Assembly (NCBI GenBank): GCA_030562195.1
Contig: JAUJPP010000003.1
Coordinates: forward strand, 21,607,398-21,671,397
Direction: 5' to 3'
Source of the DNA: Nipponacmea schrenckii
Lineage: Eukaryota > Mollusca > Gastropoda > Lottiidae
Length of the DNA: 64,000 bases
Below the pieces are notes generated by a model. That model did no database searches and had not been told where the DNA came from. It saw nothing but the letters and a program-made list of their open reading frames with translations. This document shows, in pieces, positions 22,592-34,366 of this stretch. The position numbers and the translations under genes were made by a program. Every line of letters starts with the position of its first letter. Position 1 is the stretch's first letter.

Positions 22592-22990
22592 GTATTTGGC
22601 CTTTTGAATTTTCAAAAAAATTCAATAGGGCATTAAAAAAATTTAAATTTAAAAATCAAAATTCTGTTCCCAACAAGTTTTAGATAAAGTAACAAGGTTT
22701 GGAAAAACACCAATCGAATCGGATAAAAATTAGCGGACTTATTAAAATTTTGCTGAATGTTACAGTTCTGTGATGACACATAAAGTATCACTTCCGGTTT
22801 GGATTGTTATTCTAAAAGGGTTCTAATTATGCCTGATAGTATACATGTATAGCTCTTGTACTGATTTCTTACATACACCGGAAGCTGGGTGACCCAACGC
22901 GGTTCTAAAAAACCGGAAGTTCTCACGCAAGAACCGGAAGTGGTAAAACATTTTTTATGATGCGGTTTTATTTCTATAGGCGACTTCTCT

Positions 22991-23830
22991 ATATTCTGTA
23001 ATTTTCAAAGCGATCGGATAATTAGCAACAAAGTTATGCAATTATTCAATTATTATTATGCAATTACTAACTACTGATGCGTAAAAATTTTAGTTTTATA
23101 TATTCATTTTCTATTCCAGTACGTATCTTATCGTATTTTTCAAACCAAATATCTATACCATTTTCGAGTTGGGCTAGGGAGCTTCCCGAAAAAAAAAAAG
23201 TCTAATGAAAACAAAGTGTGGCAAATTTCTAATTTGCCACTCAAAAAACAAATAATATTTGACTATCAAAATCCACTATACATGATCAAATAATAATGAA
23301 ATGACAATGAAAAATATTCATACCACATAAATCAATGATTTTAAATTTTTAGAGCCCATCAGGTCGTGATAAGAAAGCAATGAGCCGCCATTAATATCAA
23401 ATGGAATGGAATATATTCTGTAATTTTCAAAGCGATCGGATAATTAGCAACACAGTTATGCAATTATTCAATTATTATTATGCAATTACTAACTACTGAT
23501 AAGTAAAAATTTTAGTTTTATATATTCATTTTCTATTCCAGTACGTATCTTATCGTATTTTTCAAACCAAATATCTATACCATTTTCGAGTTGGGCTAGG
23601 GAGCTTCCCGAAAAAAAAAAGTCTAATGAAAACAAAGAGTGGCAAATTTATTTTGCCACTCAAAAAACAAAAAAAAATATTTGACTATCAAAATCCACTA
23701 TACATGATCAAATAATAATGAAATGACAATGAAAAATATTCATACCACATAAATCAATGATTTTAAGTTTTTAGAGCCCATCAGGTCGTGATAAGAAAGC
23801 AATGAGCCGCCATTAATATCAAATGGAATA
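22991..23830. repeat. 422-bp tandem duplication
   Basis: Copy 1 at 22991-23412 and copy 2 at 23413-23830 are nearly identical (single-base and A-run differences), both ending ATTAATATCAAATGGAAT. AT-rich, no coding potential. Near-identity indicates a recent duplication. Confidence 0.9.
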
Positions 23831-24250
23831 CCACGCCATTAACTTTGTGTTCTTCAAATAAAAATAGTCTAAGAATCGCCAAATACTATCAGGGCAGTTT
23901 AATTGTCCTCATATTCCATTGTCAAGAAAGTCACCCATTTAGGAAAAAAGCCACGCCATACTAAAAGTATTGTGTTTTCTATTAGTTTTCTATTGAAAAA
24001 ACAAAACAAAACACAAAAACCAAACGGTGGCTGATTCAATTGGTATTGAATAATAACTGGTGGTTTGGTTCAGTGTATTGTATATCATCAATATTGTGTA
24101 ATTTCCGATGGTCGCTGTCACCAATTTCGATTCAGTTTGGAGGACAGTTTTAATTTTATTTTCGTTTCATCATTCACGGTAATGTTTGAACAGCGTATTT
24201 CTGCAGCTCTACTGAATTAAAATTCAATTGGAATCCCTTCTTAACTGTAT

Positions 24251-24256
24251 TTTATT
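24251..24256 (-). terminator. Poly(A) signal of copy E
   Basis: AATAAA on the minus strand, about 168 nt past the stop codon at 24424. Confidence 0.4.
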
Positions 24257-24423
24257 GCCTATGATGAGAGACGGACATTGGCACATTATTGATAAAACAT
24301 TAATACAGTTCATCAATACCTCTAATTTATTGAAACTCAAATTATTTAAGAATAAGGTTAAGGTAACATCGAAAATATCAAAACATGGGTTTTCAACGAT
24401 AGGGAAAGTTTTTTTTGTGTTTA

Positions 24424-25011
24424 TCATTCTGTCTTCTTCAAATAATCGAAGAAAGATCGAAGATGCCGCTTGCGGCGCTTTCTACCCTCACTAGCCATTT
24501 TCCTAGCATACTCATGTTCTGTACACAGCACCTGACCTGCAGAAGTACTCTTAGACAACGCGAATTCGATATAATCCAACTCCACTCCATATTGATCAGT
24601 TTCAGCCAATGAAAGAACGAGATTATGTTGACCCTTTTCCAAATCAAACGGCATCCCTACGACTCCTGTTTCGTGAAATTCGTTCCAAAGATGTCCCCAG
24701 TTGGTGCCTTCGTGTGTCATAAAGTGACCAATAAGGTTGTCGTCTAGCTCAACTCTAACGTCATCAGGGTAACCATCGGTTGAATATTTGATTCGCTTGA
24801 CAATTAACGTCTCAGGTTCATCCAAACAAAAACGGACGTCGATTGTTTCTGTATTATGAATCAGTACTGTCTTTTTACCACTAGCATTTTCTCTCATGAA
24901 AACACGCCCTTTATACGAGGTGTCCATTGCGATATCTTCCATCTCAACCATGATTGTGTTCATAGCCGTCGTCGAAATAACAGACAGAAACAGAAAGCAC
25001 ACAATCTTCAT
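24424..25011 (-). CDS. Secreted CBM6/35-like domain protein (copy E)
   Basis: 195 codons from the ATG at 25011. Signal peptide residues 1-16 (KIVCFLFLSVISTTA). The domain runs from IMVEMEDIA to VELDYIEFALSKS, with invariant sequon NAS 42-44, Cys62, Cys163 and the block GHLWNEFHETG. The tail is unlike its paralogues: strongly basic with RKRRKR at 177-182, a potential furin-type cleavage site, followed by LRSFFDYLKKTE. The gene probably has a 5' non-coding exon: a donor (AAAAG/GTATG) at about 25168 and an acceptor (TTTTTAAG/ATTC) at about 25032 on the minus strand. Closest to copy A in its YSTDG and MTHE motifs. Confidence 0.82.
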   Translation of the reverse strand: MKIVCFLFLSVISTTAMNTIMVEMEDIAMDTSYKGRVFMRENASGKKTVLIHNTETIDVRFCLDEPETLIVKRIKYSTDGYPDDVRVELDDNLIGHFMTHEGTNWGHLWNEFHETGVVGMPFDLEKGQHNLVLSLAETDQYGVELDYIEFALSKSTSAGQVLCTEHEYARKMASEGRKRRKRHLRSFFDYLKKTE

Positions 25012-25029
25012 TGCAGGTATCTGAATCTT

Positions 25030-25170
25030 AAAAAGACAAAAATAAATTCGTAGTACTTTCCTGAAATTTCTGGGACTTATACAATATTAATAAGTAAACA
25101 AAATTCCTTTAATCAATTGCACTGTGACATTTTAAAAATTCAAATAATATACATAAAAAAATCATACCTT
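25030..25170 (-). other. Putative 5'-UTR intron of copy E
   Basis: Minus-strand donor GTATGA at about 25167 and acceptor after a T-rich tract ending AAG at about 25032, 20 nt before the ATG. Seen by motif only; no transcript data. Confidence 0.4.
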
Positions 25171-25174
25171 TTCA

Positions 25175-26955
25175 CACACGTGTTCCGCTAGTATTACGTT
25201 TACCCCGACTCTTGTAGTAAAAGATCTCTGACAAGAAATATTTGATACAAAATCTAAAAAAAAAACTTATCAGATATTCATAAAGATAAACCACGTTATT
25301 TCTGATATAGATCTATGTATATAGGTATAACTCGCGGTAAAACAAAATATTTTTGCACACCTATTCCTAAGATGTTTTTATAATATACATTCATTAAGTT
25401 TGATGGTTTGCTATGGAATTAGCCGTAAGCAATCTATATTCATTATTAACACACCATACTTAATCCATTCCGTCGCGTCCACCCAAGTTGGCATCCAATT
25501 GCTCTACTTTAACTGGTATTAGCTGTGCTGGGGATAATATAATATTTCAGGACATGTTCTGATGTGTCGTCTCATTTCCAGGTCCAAAAAGCCATGTTCG
25601 CACCTATTAGGAATGCTTTTTCTGCTCTCAGAATGACCCCTTATGTGCGCGATTATATATTTGGGTGATTAAAACCGTGTGATGCCATAGGTCATGGACA
25701 GGAAGAATGCCTTGTAGCACTTGGAATTCAACGTTATGGAATTCCTTATGATCCCAGTTTGTGATTTGAACTGTCATGTTTCTGTTATAAATGCACTGGA
25801 TACAGCTATATTTTCTTACTCTAGTCGGTTAATACAGCTATATTTAAGTAGAATAGGTATATAATACACCATATCCTGTGGCATATCCGATGGCTTCTAG
25901 TATCTGTTTTCCGCCAACAAAATTAACATTAATAAAATCAATGTAGTGTATATAACATGAATATATTTACTTTTCTTTTTTTAAAATACAATAAAAAATA
26001 TGCGTCTCGTAAATACTAGATTTAATTATTTATTTATTTGATTTTCTCACACATGTGAGGTGTGGGTGTATTTTATTCATATTAATAACATATCGGCAAT
26101 TTCTTTTGACCCTTTCCTCGTATAAACGAATGGGCGACGGATAACCGTTGTATAAATAGCATTGTATTATTGTATTATAGCACGATTTATTCTGTAAATG
26201 TATAGAGAGAGGGTGAAGGGACTATATTTGTTTGCACCACTGACATGTTAGCCCCACCTTCAGCACGTGATAAAACAAGATAAATCGTATTAATATCACC
26301 ATAGTGTACATTTAATTCACGTGCAATTTTTATTATATCACATGAATCGGGTAGGCCATTCACCCTCACCAAACTGTCAGACCCTTGTCAATCATGTCAT
26401 AAGTAATTAATAGCACATTTTTATTCGCTTACCATATAAACGCTGGGTTTCAGCGGGTTTCGTCAAAATTGGTCAAGTATTGTGCCTACGAGGCAAAAAT
26501 TGAACGCGTTTTCAAACCAAGGGCAATAACTCATACTAAATATTTATAGCGTCAGTAAAAAAGTGGGGCAAAGAGGTAATACCTCACGTTCCCACTCTGC
26601 CATGAAAAAGAGCCATGAAGAATTGTTTGCCAATATGTGTGTCTAATTGAAAGTGTGCCTAAATTGCTGTGCCTAAATTACATTGTGCCTAAATGACAAG
26701 TGCTTATCTGAACGTGTGCCTAAAGTATGACTGCTTACCCTTACAAGTCTCTTACGGCTATCAGGCTTGGCAGACAAATAGTCATATTGTTTCGGTTTTG
26801 GATGACTGGTTTTGACGGAATTGGCAAAAATATTGTTTATCATATTAGCAGTGTCATTAAACATTGGAAAAATCGCATAATGGTTAGGATTTTTCAATTA
26901 ATTCTCTGCTTCTAAAATGTACCCCCTCTATTCAGAAGGATACATGAACCTTTGT
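25175..26955. other. Gene-free stretch with a short TGTGCCTAAAT repeat
   Basis: No supported gene. Near 26650-26730 a motif TGTGCCTAAAT recurs about four or five times at 17-22-bp spacing. The short minus-strand ORF at 26187-26372 is not recognised. Confidence 0.4.
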
Positions 26956-26965
26956 CACACTTTAA

Positions 26966-27437
26966 AAGGGGCACAATCTTGATTTTTAGGGGTCGTTTTG
27001 GGTCTTTGTTACATTTAAACAGTCCTCAGAAATACTCAAGCTCTAAGAAAATCGCAAAATACCTTGAAATATACCTCAAAAATTTCACGTTTTATTTTTT
27101 TCCGTGCTGTACGCGGCTGGTCTTCAGTCAGTCTGAAAATTGTGTGTCCTGTTGACAAAATCTTCAATTGTTATTACATGTACTTTCTTTTTGTTTTATC
27201 AGTGTGGGCCTGCGCAGTAGTCTATTTATAACTCTTTGATTTTCCAATATGGCGGGACGTTCATAATATCTTAAGACATTATGATTTTCAAACACGGATA
27301 ATTATGGATACATATGGATTTGAAGGCTCAAATTTCAAAGGTAAGCTCTGTAGACTATTTCTGATTAGCTAAACAAAAGATTTCATGTGTTTGAGGCTGT
27401 CGGATGATTGTCCGAAACAAATCAAGACTGTGCCCCT
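26966..27437. mobile_element. TTAA-target MITE
   Basis: About 470 bp bounded by TTAA (26962-26965 and 27438-27441) with inverted ends AGGGGCACAATCTTGATTT and, on the other side read inward, AGGGGCACAGTCTTGATTT. One mismatch in 19. No coding capacity. TTAA targets are typical of Kolobok and piggyBac elements, so this is a non-autonomous relative of one of them. Confidence 0.75.
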
Positions 27438-28410
27438 TTAAATAACAATGCTATCGTCTTTCGTAAGTAAATTTAATGCTTCACGGCCGGGATTAGGCTT
27501 CTCGTGTGTTACAGATGATATATTTAATGTTTGGCTATTCATACTAGCCAAAACGTTTAATATTTCAGGATGGGTGGTGGCCTAAAGTGATTTTCACGTA
27601 TATTTACGAATAAACATTGTTCTAGCACCACGTGGAGGGATAACATTCCAATACGACTGATTAACACGGTAACAAATCGCATAAAAAAGTAAAACCATTA
27701 CTTGAATGTGACAAAATCTACTTTGCTTTATTTTCCAATTGAGATACAAAGTCACTGAGGCTTTCAACCAAACTGTTAACTTCGGACGTTTGCTAACCAA
27801 TCTAATATGAGAATCAATTCCTAACCTCTAGATTGGTGACTTATAGAGAGACTGATATTGCAGTATATCATCCATAAGAACACAGAATTATGAATGAAAA
27901 TTGAAACAAAACTTTTTGACACTTTGAGAGAAAAAAAAGAAAATAGATCTCATGTGTAACAAAACTTTTATATAAACCTCACATATAGTAAAATCACAGA
28001 ATATTCATTGCACAAACAAATAAATAGAAATAACGTATTTTGATTCGAGCTCACTGAGTATTAGGTTGGTAATTGGTATATATTTGGGTGTTGTAGAAAC
28101 ATCTAAAAAGAGAAAAATTATATTTATTTTGAAGATGGAAGGATAACATACTTTAAAAAATAGAGAGCGAGTGCAAAAATGTTTTGGTTTTTTATTCCAA
28201 TTTTTATTACCAAACCCTCAGGCAATGTTAACATCAATGAAAAAGTTTGACAATACATCTATTTTTTATCTTACCAAACTAGATTCATTTTTTTTTTTTA
28301 ACTCTGAAAGTATTATTATTATAACAGTTCCCTTAAAAGTTTAGCACATTTAAATGATTAATTCAGAATCTAAAAATAAAAGAATATAATATAAACAATT
28401 TAACATACTT

Positions 28411-30484
28411 TCATTCAACTAGAGTGGATAATTCAGACCCAGATTTAGTTTCTCTGGCCTTCACTTCGGACTGAAAAACGCAAAATTCAACTATATTCTC
28501 GCAATTAAGAGAGAAGGTGTAAAACTGTTAACCAAATTATCTTTATTAAAGAACTTTGTCAGTGCCTGCTGTCAATTCATTCTGCTGACAATTAGTAATA
28601 TAATGTGTGATAATATAGGGTAGATAACTCTTGGAACGATTTATACAGACCAAAGTTATATACCATGTTTTGTCCTGTACTGTATAGTGCAGGGGTATTC
28701 AACCTTTCCCAGCAATGTCCCCATTTTTTGGTTAATGAAAAGTTCGGGTCCCCCATTTCATTTCAAATATTGACTTACCAAAACTGTCGAATAGAATATA
28801 TAAAAATTCATTAAACTATATAATCATAATACATTGCATTAAATCTTAAACCATAAGATGTTCACAGACAACATTTTTTTTTTAGATTATATGATGTTTG
28901 CGTCCCCCAAAAGTTTTCCGATGTACCCAACATGGGGACGCGAAAACCCTTGGTATAAAGTAATGTTATGCCTTTAGGGCCTTTTGGTATTGAGAAAAAT
29001 AAAGAAATAAAGTTTACCTTTTGAGCATCAGATTTTTTGTTAAACTCTTTCTCTTCTTCTGCCATTATTTCTTTTCTCTTCTTTTCTATTTCTGCTTCTT
29101 TCTTAGCTTTATTCAATTGTTCATTTTCTTCATTCATCTATAATTAAAAGTATAAAATTAAGTTTGAAATGGTGTATATTAAGTCATTTCTACAATAGAT
29201 AGAATAACATACGACATAACCAAAGCTATTTATATATTTTTTCTTTTAAACTTTACTTTAAAGGCTTTGCCTGGTCTATTTCATGTTTTGGAAAAATTGA
29301 ATTTATATATGAAAGAATGATTTCTGGAGACTGGTTGTGCATTTATTGATGATTTGGGGTCCTGCCCTTCAGTTTAAATCAGACTGCATGTCAATCAGAG
29401 TTTTTTTTAATGGGTTGACAGCTCTTTAAACATACCTTAAAAATTGGACATTTCAAAACTTTAATTCAGGATTAAAAAAATGTGAATGGATCAATTTACA
29501 TCAAACTTGGCACATATGTAGACAATTACAATACGAACAAAATGTCGTGTGGGTTTTCAAAAGAAAAAATTATTTTGGTCGGTTACAATGGAAAAGTGAA
29601 AATTTCAGGTGGAAACGGGAAAAAATTTCCAGGAGTCAAACTAAGTGGAATTTTTAAAAACCCCAACGACATTCTTTTCGTAATTGAATAAGCTTTCCAA
29701 CGAGACCAAGAACTTCGAGTTGACATAAAAAATGATGGATAAATCTGGTATTGAATAGGGCACAATTTTACACGAAATCGAAATTTTAGTGAAAACCACC
29801 AAGATACATTAATCATTGCGGATCTTTTCTTGTTTTATTGTTGTGATTTTAAGAAAGAACAATTACCTGCCATCTGGACACAAAAGAAATAATCAATTAT
29901 CGCAAAAACTCAAAGAAACTTCATATCTTGGCCGACCACCATAACTAATACTGAAGCCATAAACACAAAGTCACGCGACCATGCATATCATTATGACATT
30001 AGTAATGGCGTTGGAAAATGTCCTTTCGTTTCTATAAATAACTGATACTAAATGGCCAATATCTCGGTTGTTACTTAAAATAGACTTGAAAAACTTTCAG
30101 ACACAGATTTTCTCGTCCTATTTGTGGCTACAACAAAGAATCAGGTCGGTTCATGACATTTTTTCTCGAACGTTAGACCAGGCAACGCCCTTCAATAATT
30201 TTGTATTAAGTCCTGATGTTTTAAATATTCTGGATGTCGCATGATTTGCAAACAAACTGACGAATGTACACTCTCCTACATAAAAATTGTTTTGTATATA
30301 TGAACACATCTGCTATTGTGTGAAACGACCAATTTACCTTTTTCTGATATTGTTCATTTTTTATATGATTATGAAGCCATTGGCCAATATACTCAATTGG
30401 ATCTTTTGGTCTTTTCTCTGCTACTTCAGCTAGACATATCACCAAACTTTCACCAACATGTTTTCTTAAGAATACAGCATCCAT
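28411..30484 (-). CDS. DYDC: DPY30-domain protein, DYDC1/2-like (3 coding exons)
   Basis: Coding exons on the minus strand: 30338-30484, 29018-29137 and 28411-28470, all phase 0 with GT/AG junctions (AAG/GTAAAT; TATAG/ATG; AAG/GTAAAC; TTTCAG/TCC). They give 108 residues. Exon 1 is a DPY30-type helical dimerisation motif (LRKHVGESLVICLAEVAEKR then PKDPIEYIGQWLH), the signature of DYDC1/DYDC2 and DPY30. Exon 2 is a charged Glu/Lys coiled coil, as in DYDC1. The protein is shorter than vertebrate DYDC1. A 5' non-coding exon probably ends at about 30842 (donor CAG/GTAAGT) and joins an acceptor near 30530. In other animals DYDC proteins are associated with cilia, radial spokes and spermatogenesis. 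Confidence 0.82.
29262..30190. mobile_element. MITE inside DYDC intron 2
   Basis: Left end after TTAA (29258-29261): AGGCTTTGCCTGGTCTA. Right end read inward: GGGCGTTGCCTGGTCTA beside a decayed TTGA. About 930 bp, no credible ORF. It accounts for most of the second coding intron (29138-30337). Confidence 0.6.
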
Positions 30485-31209
30485 TTCGTTTAATAAATCT
30501 TTCTAAACTGATTTCCTGAAATTGAAATATTGATGATATAATAATAATAATAAATACTGTATGTATAGTATAAGCTTATAGGTTATAGATAAACCTACAT
30601 GACATGATGACTGCATATAGCCCTCATCACCATTGCATAATTAGAATAACAATTAGTAAAACAACAATTAGACATGAAACTAAGATAGAGTGTGACTTTT
30701 TTTAATTATAACCCAAATGATTTGTGCATTATATAACAAACATGCTTTTTTGTGATGAAAAAAATCCATAGAAAGGCCGGTATCACCACCTGAATGTGAA
30801 TTATAGGCTACAGACGGACGTAAAATAATATACTGACTTACCTGAACAACACGCTGACATTAAACTACACCGTAATATCAGTAAATCTATCTGTAGAAAC
30901 TTTCAAGCTTACCCTGTATTTGTCAACCATTTGTTTATATCCGGTTCATTATAATAATCTGGCTTCCTTGGATACAAGTTTAGATTAACCAGACTGAAAT
31001 CAATTACTGTAAGTTTATTTATAAAGACGTCACTGAGTTGGACCTATGACGTTGTTAAGTTGGACTATTCTTGTTGCTGTGCAGTAGTCTCGTTTTTCCT
31101 GTCGGTCTAATTATCTGAACTTTGTTTCTCACACCCTGCTATGTAAAAAGATTTAAATGAGGACCGTCAGATTAATTCTATCCATTTTGAAAGCCACTGG
31201 TTGTAGAGA

Positions 31210-33773
31210 ATGACCGATCCTAAAGAAATGACTAATATTTTTCCATGTGAAAATTATCCGAAAAATGGAAGAATGTATTTTACAGGTATGTTTGGTGCAA
31301 TTTAGTGTTATTCCTTTTTATCATAATTTCCGTCGAAACCCGAGTTTAACTTTAAGTTTAACTTTAAAATTACATGGATTTTGCACAAAATCAAGGCAAC
31401 GTTTCAAGAAGTTTCAAGAAAGAAAAATTATTTTTAAACAAAATGAGAACACATAGATCTAATTGGGCCTAAAGCCACCAGAGCAATTATAGACTCGTAG
31501 GCCTAGTACAAGCCTACGTTATTCACCTAGAATTTAATTGACTTTCTTTCCACATTAAATTTCCTTTTTATCCAACATAATGACTCCTCAAAGCCCACAC
31601 AACTACAATCATATACGAAAACGAAAATTAATTCTACTAGATCTAAGTCGTAATCGTTATATTATAACCTTATAGACTACCCACAACAACTTAATTTGTT
31701 TAAAAAAATCAAGCTGATTTAAGGCTTCGTCCTTAGAATAGATGGAGAGAAAAAAATATATTGGTACTTCAACACTGAACTTTCTATGTTTACACTATAT
31801 GTATAATACACTTAGTTGGGTCATTTGGGTCAGGGCGTCTTAATCTGAATGAATAATATACGGTATATAATTATATGTAGGCCTATAATTAACCCCGACA
31901 TTCTTATAACCTAGTACAACTTAATTAATTTGATTCGCAGATCTTTTGATGATTGCGACTACATCACGTTAAAACTAAAAGAAGACAGTTGGCCACCGTA
32001 GGCCTACTAGTAGGCCAATAACACAAGTTACTAGTAATAGTTCTAGTGTTTACAGCAAAATAATATCGTCGAAATTTGAGTCTTCATTTCATTTCATTCC
32101 TAATCCATGTGTGACCAGAATTACCCTCGTTTGAAAGTTGAAAAGACATTGAGATTTGGCATAAAAAAAAAACATTTATAAAGAATCAGATAGTGAAATT
32201 GCTCGTTTGAGGTATAAAGCTTATTTGTATAGGAATTGTGCTTTTTACATAGTCAAGATCCACATTACCCCGGAAATGGCGAACCTTGGATCTGTTTCAC
32301 AAAATTTTAACAAAGATATAATCAAGATTTAAAGAAATACAGTAACCTGATTGGTTAATAAAAACTCAGTTTTAGATATTAACCAATCTGACCACTGGAA
32401 CACTCAATTCATCCCAAGTTGAGTTTTCGTGAAACAGGCTCCTGTCCATTTAATAAAATTGACCCTCACAAAAGAGCAAACTTATTCTAAATTGAAATGA
32501 AATTAATGGAGTTTTACTTAAAGTTATATTTTGAGTCAATGAATATTGAGGTTTTTAGATACGGTAGTGGAGTAGTTTAGTTTTCTAATATTGTTTAAAT
32601 TAAAAAAAAAAAATTCTTACTGATCTTCGGTCTGTTGTAGGTACCAAATCACAATTTTAAAATTAATTCGTGATTAATTCCATATTGTATTTATATGGAA
32701 GTTGTGGGTCGAAATGATAAATGTGATACGATAACCATAATGTTGAAACGTTGTGTATTCTTGAAATAATGTGATAGATTCAAATTAACGTTCAAAGGGT
32801 GTTGTTCACCAATCATGTTAACCCTTAATATACAACTTTGGTTTGTTTAGTTAACATTTTCCATATACATGTATATCTGATAATGTTATTTTGATAATTT
32901 TGATTTTTTTTCTTTTAAGGCCCCGAGGGTAATCGAGAGCAAAGAGTAACAGTTACATCAGAACACAGGGCAATTGGGATTGGCAAACAATCATTAGAAA
33001 ATTCCAGTGAAGCTGATTACCTATGGCGGGCATCCCCTCGGGCCCCTTTCCCTAAATCTAAATCTGAAACAGTAGGAAGTATAGGATGGGGCGTTGAACA
33101 ATTCACTGATCATGCTATGGCTCTTACGGGCAGACAAGTGGTGGTAAGTATTTTTAATGGTTGTATACGAGTGGTCTTTTAGTTGAAAATGGGATAATTG
33201 TCAGAAGGGAATGACAATATTCCCTTGGACTGAGGTGTTAAAAGTGTCAAATGTTGAATTATAGAGTCGATGTGAGTTAATGTATTCTATCAACTATCGT
33301 CCCTTTTTAACAATAGCATATCATTCTACTTCCAACTCTTTTATTGCCTTTCTAGCTAGGACAGTTCAGACAAGAATGTGAGAATAGACATACACATAGA
33401 TACCAAAGCGCTTGGTAAGTACAGTAAATATAGAATAACTATAGTATGGTAGGACTATCACCGAATTGATTTGTTTTTCTTCGGTTGTATCTCGACCCGA
33501 TCCTCAGTCTAATTGGTGGGTTTACAGTTTACTGCAAACAGCAAAATAATATTATTAACAAATGATAGAGATATCTACAAAGGAGTGGGCCACAGAATAC
33601 TGGGTCTTGATTTCGCCAAAAATCAGTCGTCGAATCGTTTAGCGTGTTATTGTCATCGTTAGATGTGTACACGTGTGAAAGCGCATTTTTTATTTTTCAG
33701 GTATCCTGGACCAAACGATCAAATAGCTCCAACATCTGATGCTGCAATGGTCATGAACACTTACAAAGGATAG
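31210..33773 (+). CDS. Unidentified 140-residue protein, four exons
   Basis: Exons 31210-31285, 32920-33143, 33365-33414, 33701-33773. Junctions are ACAG/GTATGT, TTTTAAG/GCC, GTG/GTAAGT, GGACAG/TTC, TTG/GTAAGT and TTTTTCAG/G; phases 1, 0, 2 join cleanly. The product begins MTDPKEMTNIFPCENYPKNG, contains EADYLWRASPRAPFPKSKSE and a GSIGWGVEQFTDHAM segment, and ends RYQSAWYPGPNDQ...MNTYKG. No signal peptide, membrane segment or catalytic motif. I do not recognise the family. Small, soluble, Trp/Pro-rich and divergent from a DYDC-like gene, it resembles ciliary microtubule-inner proteins in style only. A poly(A) signal AATAAA lies at 33945-33950. Intron 1 carries a MITE. Confidence 0.78.
32288..32443. 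mobile_element. Short MITE in intron 1 of the 140-residue gene
   Basis: About 155 bp with inverted ends (GGATCTGTTTCACAAAA and, read inward from the right, GGAGCCTGTTTCACGAAAA). A second internal inverted pair (GATTGGTTAAT / ATTAACCAATC) suggests a foldback structure. Confidence 0.6.
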
Positions 33774-33944
33774 TAACCATCCAGAGACATTAGATAGTAG
33801 TTGTGCTGGATTATGCACATTTTTGACAAAGTTGTAGTTGCGTACAAAATTATAAGATAGTAGCCCGTATGTTTTAATCAAACATTTACACATATACGTT
33901 TAATTCATCATGCCCTTTTAAGCACATACGTATTGTTTTTAGTT

Positions 33945-33950
33945 AATAAA
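33945..33950 (+). terminator. Poly(A) signal of the 140-residue gene
   Basis: AATAAA 172 nt after the stop codon at 33771-33773. Confidence 0.5.
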
Positions 33951-34111
33951 TAATAATTACAAAAATATTTGTTTTATTTATGCAATGATATTATGTCAAG
34001 GTGCCAAGAATCATTAAACTTTGTCTCACAGCCCATAAGGTGAACAAAACTCCATTCATTTTATTTTTCATATTCAACTATCTCAGATTCGACGTGGACA
34101 TAGGCCTATTT

Positions 34112-34366
34112 CATCATCATCAAGTTTCTTTCTATTAATCCAGCGGTCATTTCTTCGACTGTGATATGGAGTAACTCTTCGATGTTTTGATTTACATAGA
34201 AATTTGCTTCGTTACTTAAACATGTAATATCAGGGCCCAAGTAGCCTACATAAACACCTTTTTTGTTGAAACAGTCAAGCCTGGCACATAGATATCATAT
34301 GCTAGTGCCCATTCATTCAATTTTCCTGATATACGACCATAACCGCCATAGGGTGACCGTTTATTG
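34112..34366 (-). pseudogene. Possible coding fragment left of a transposon insertion
   Basis: Minus-strand reading gives protein-like segments: SPYGGYGRISGKLNEWALAY near the TTAA junction and, after a one-base frame change, GVYVGYLGPDITCLSNEANF through EELLHITVEEMTAGLIERN, ending in a stop. The amino-acid pattern looks coding, but no family is recognised and the frame is broken. It may be a decayed host gene or an older element that the TTAA transposon landed in. Confidence 0.3.

Noticed and set aside
21430..23830. CRISPR array
   Set aside because: Repeats are tandem without unique spacers, in a eukaryotic genome.
26187..26372. 61-codon minus-strand ORF with helical-looking sequence (IIKIARELNVHYGDINTIY)
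   Set aside because: No recognisable family, no splice signals that make sense, no supporting context.
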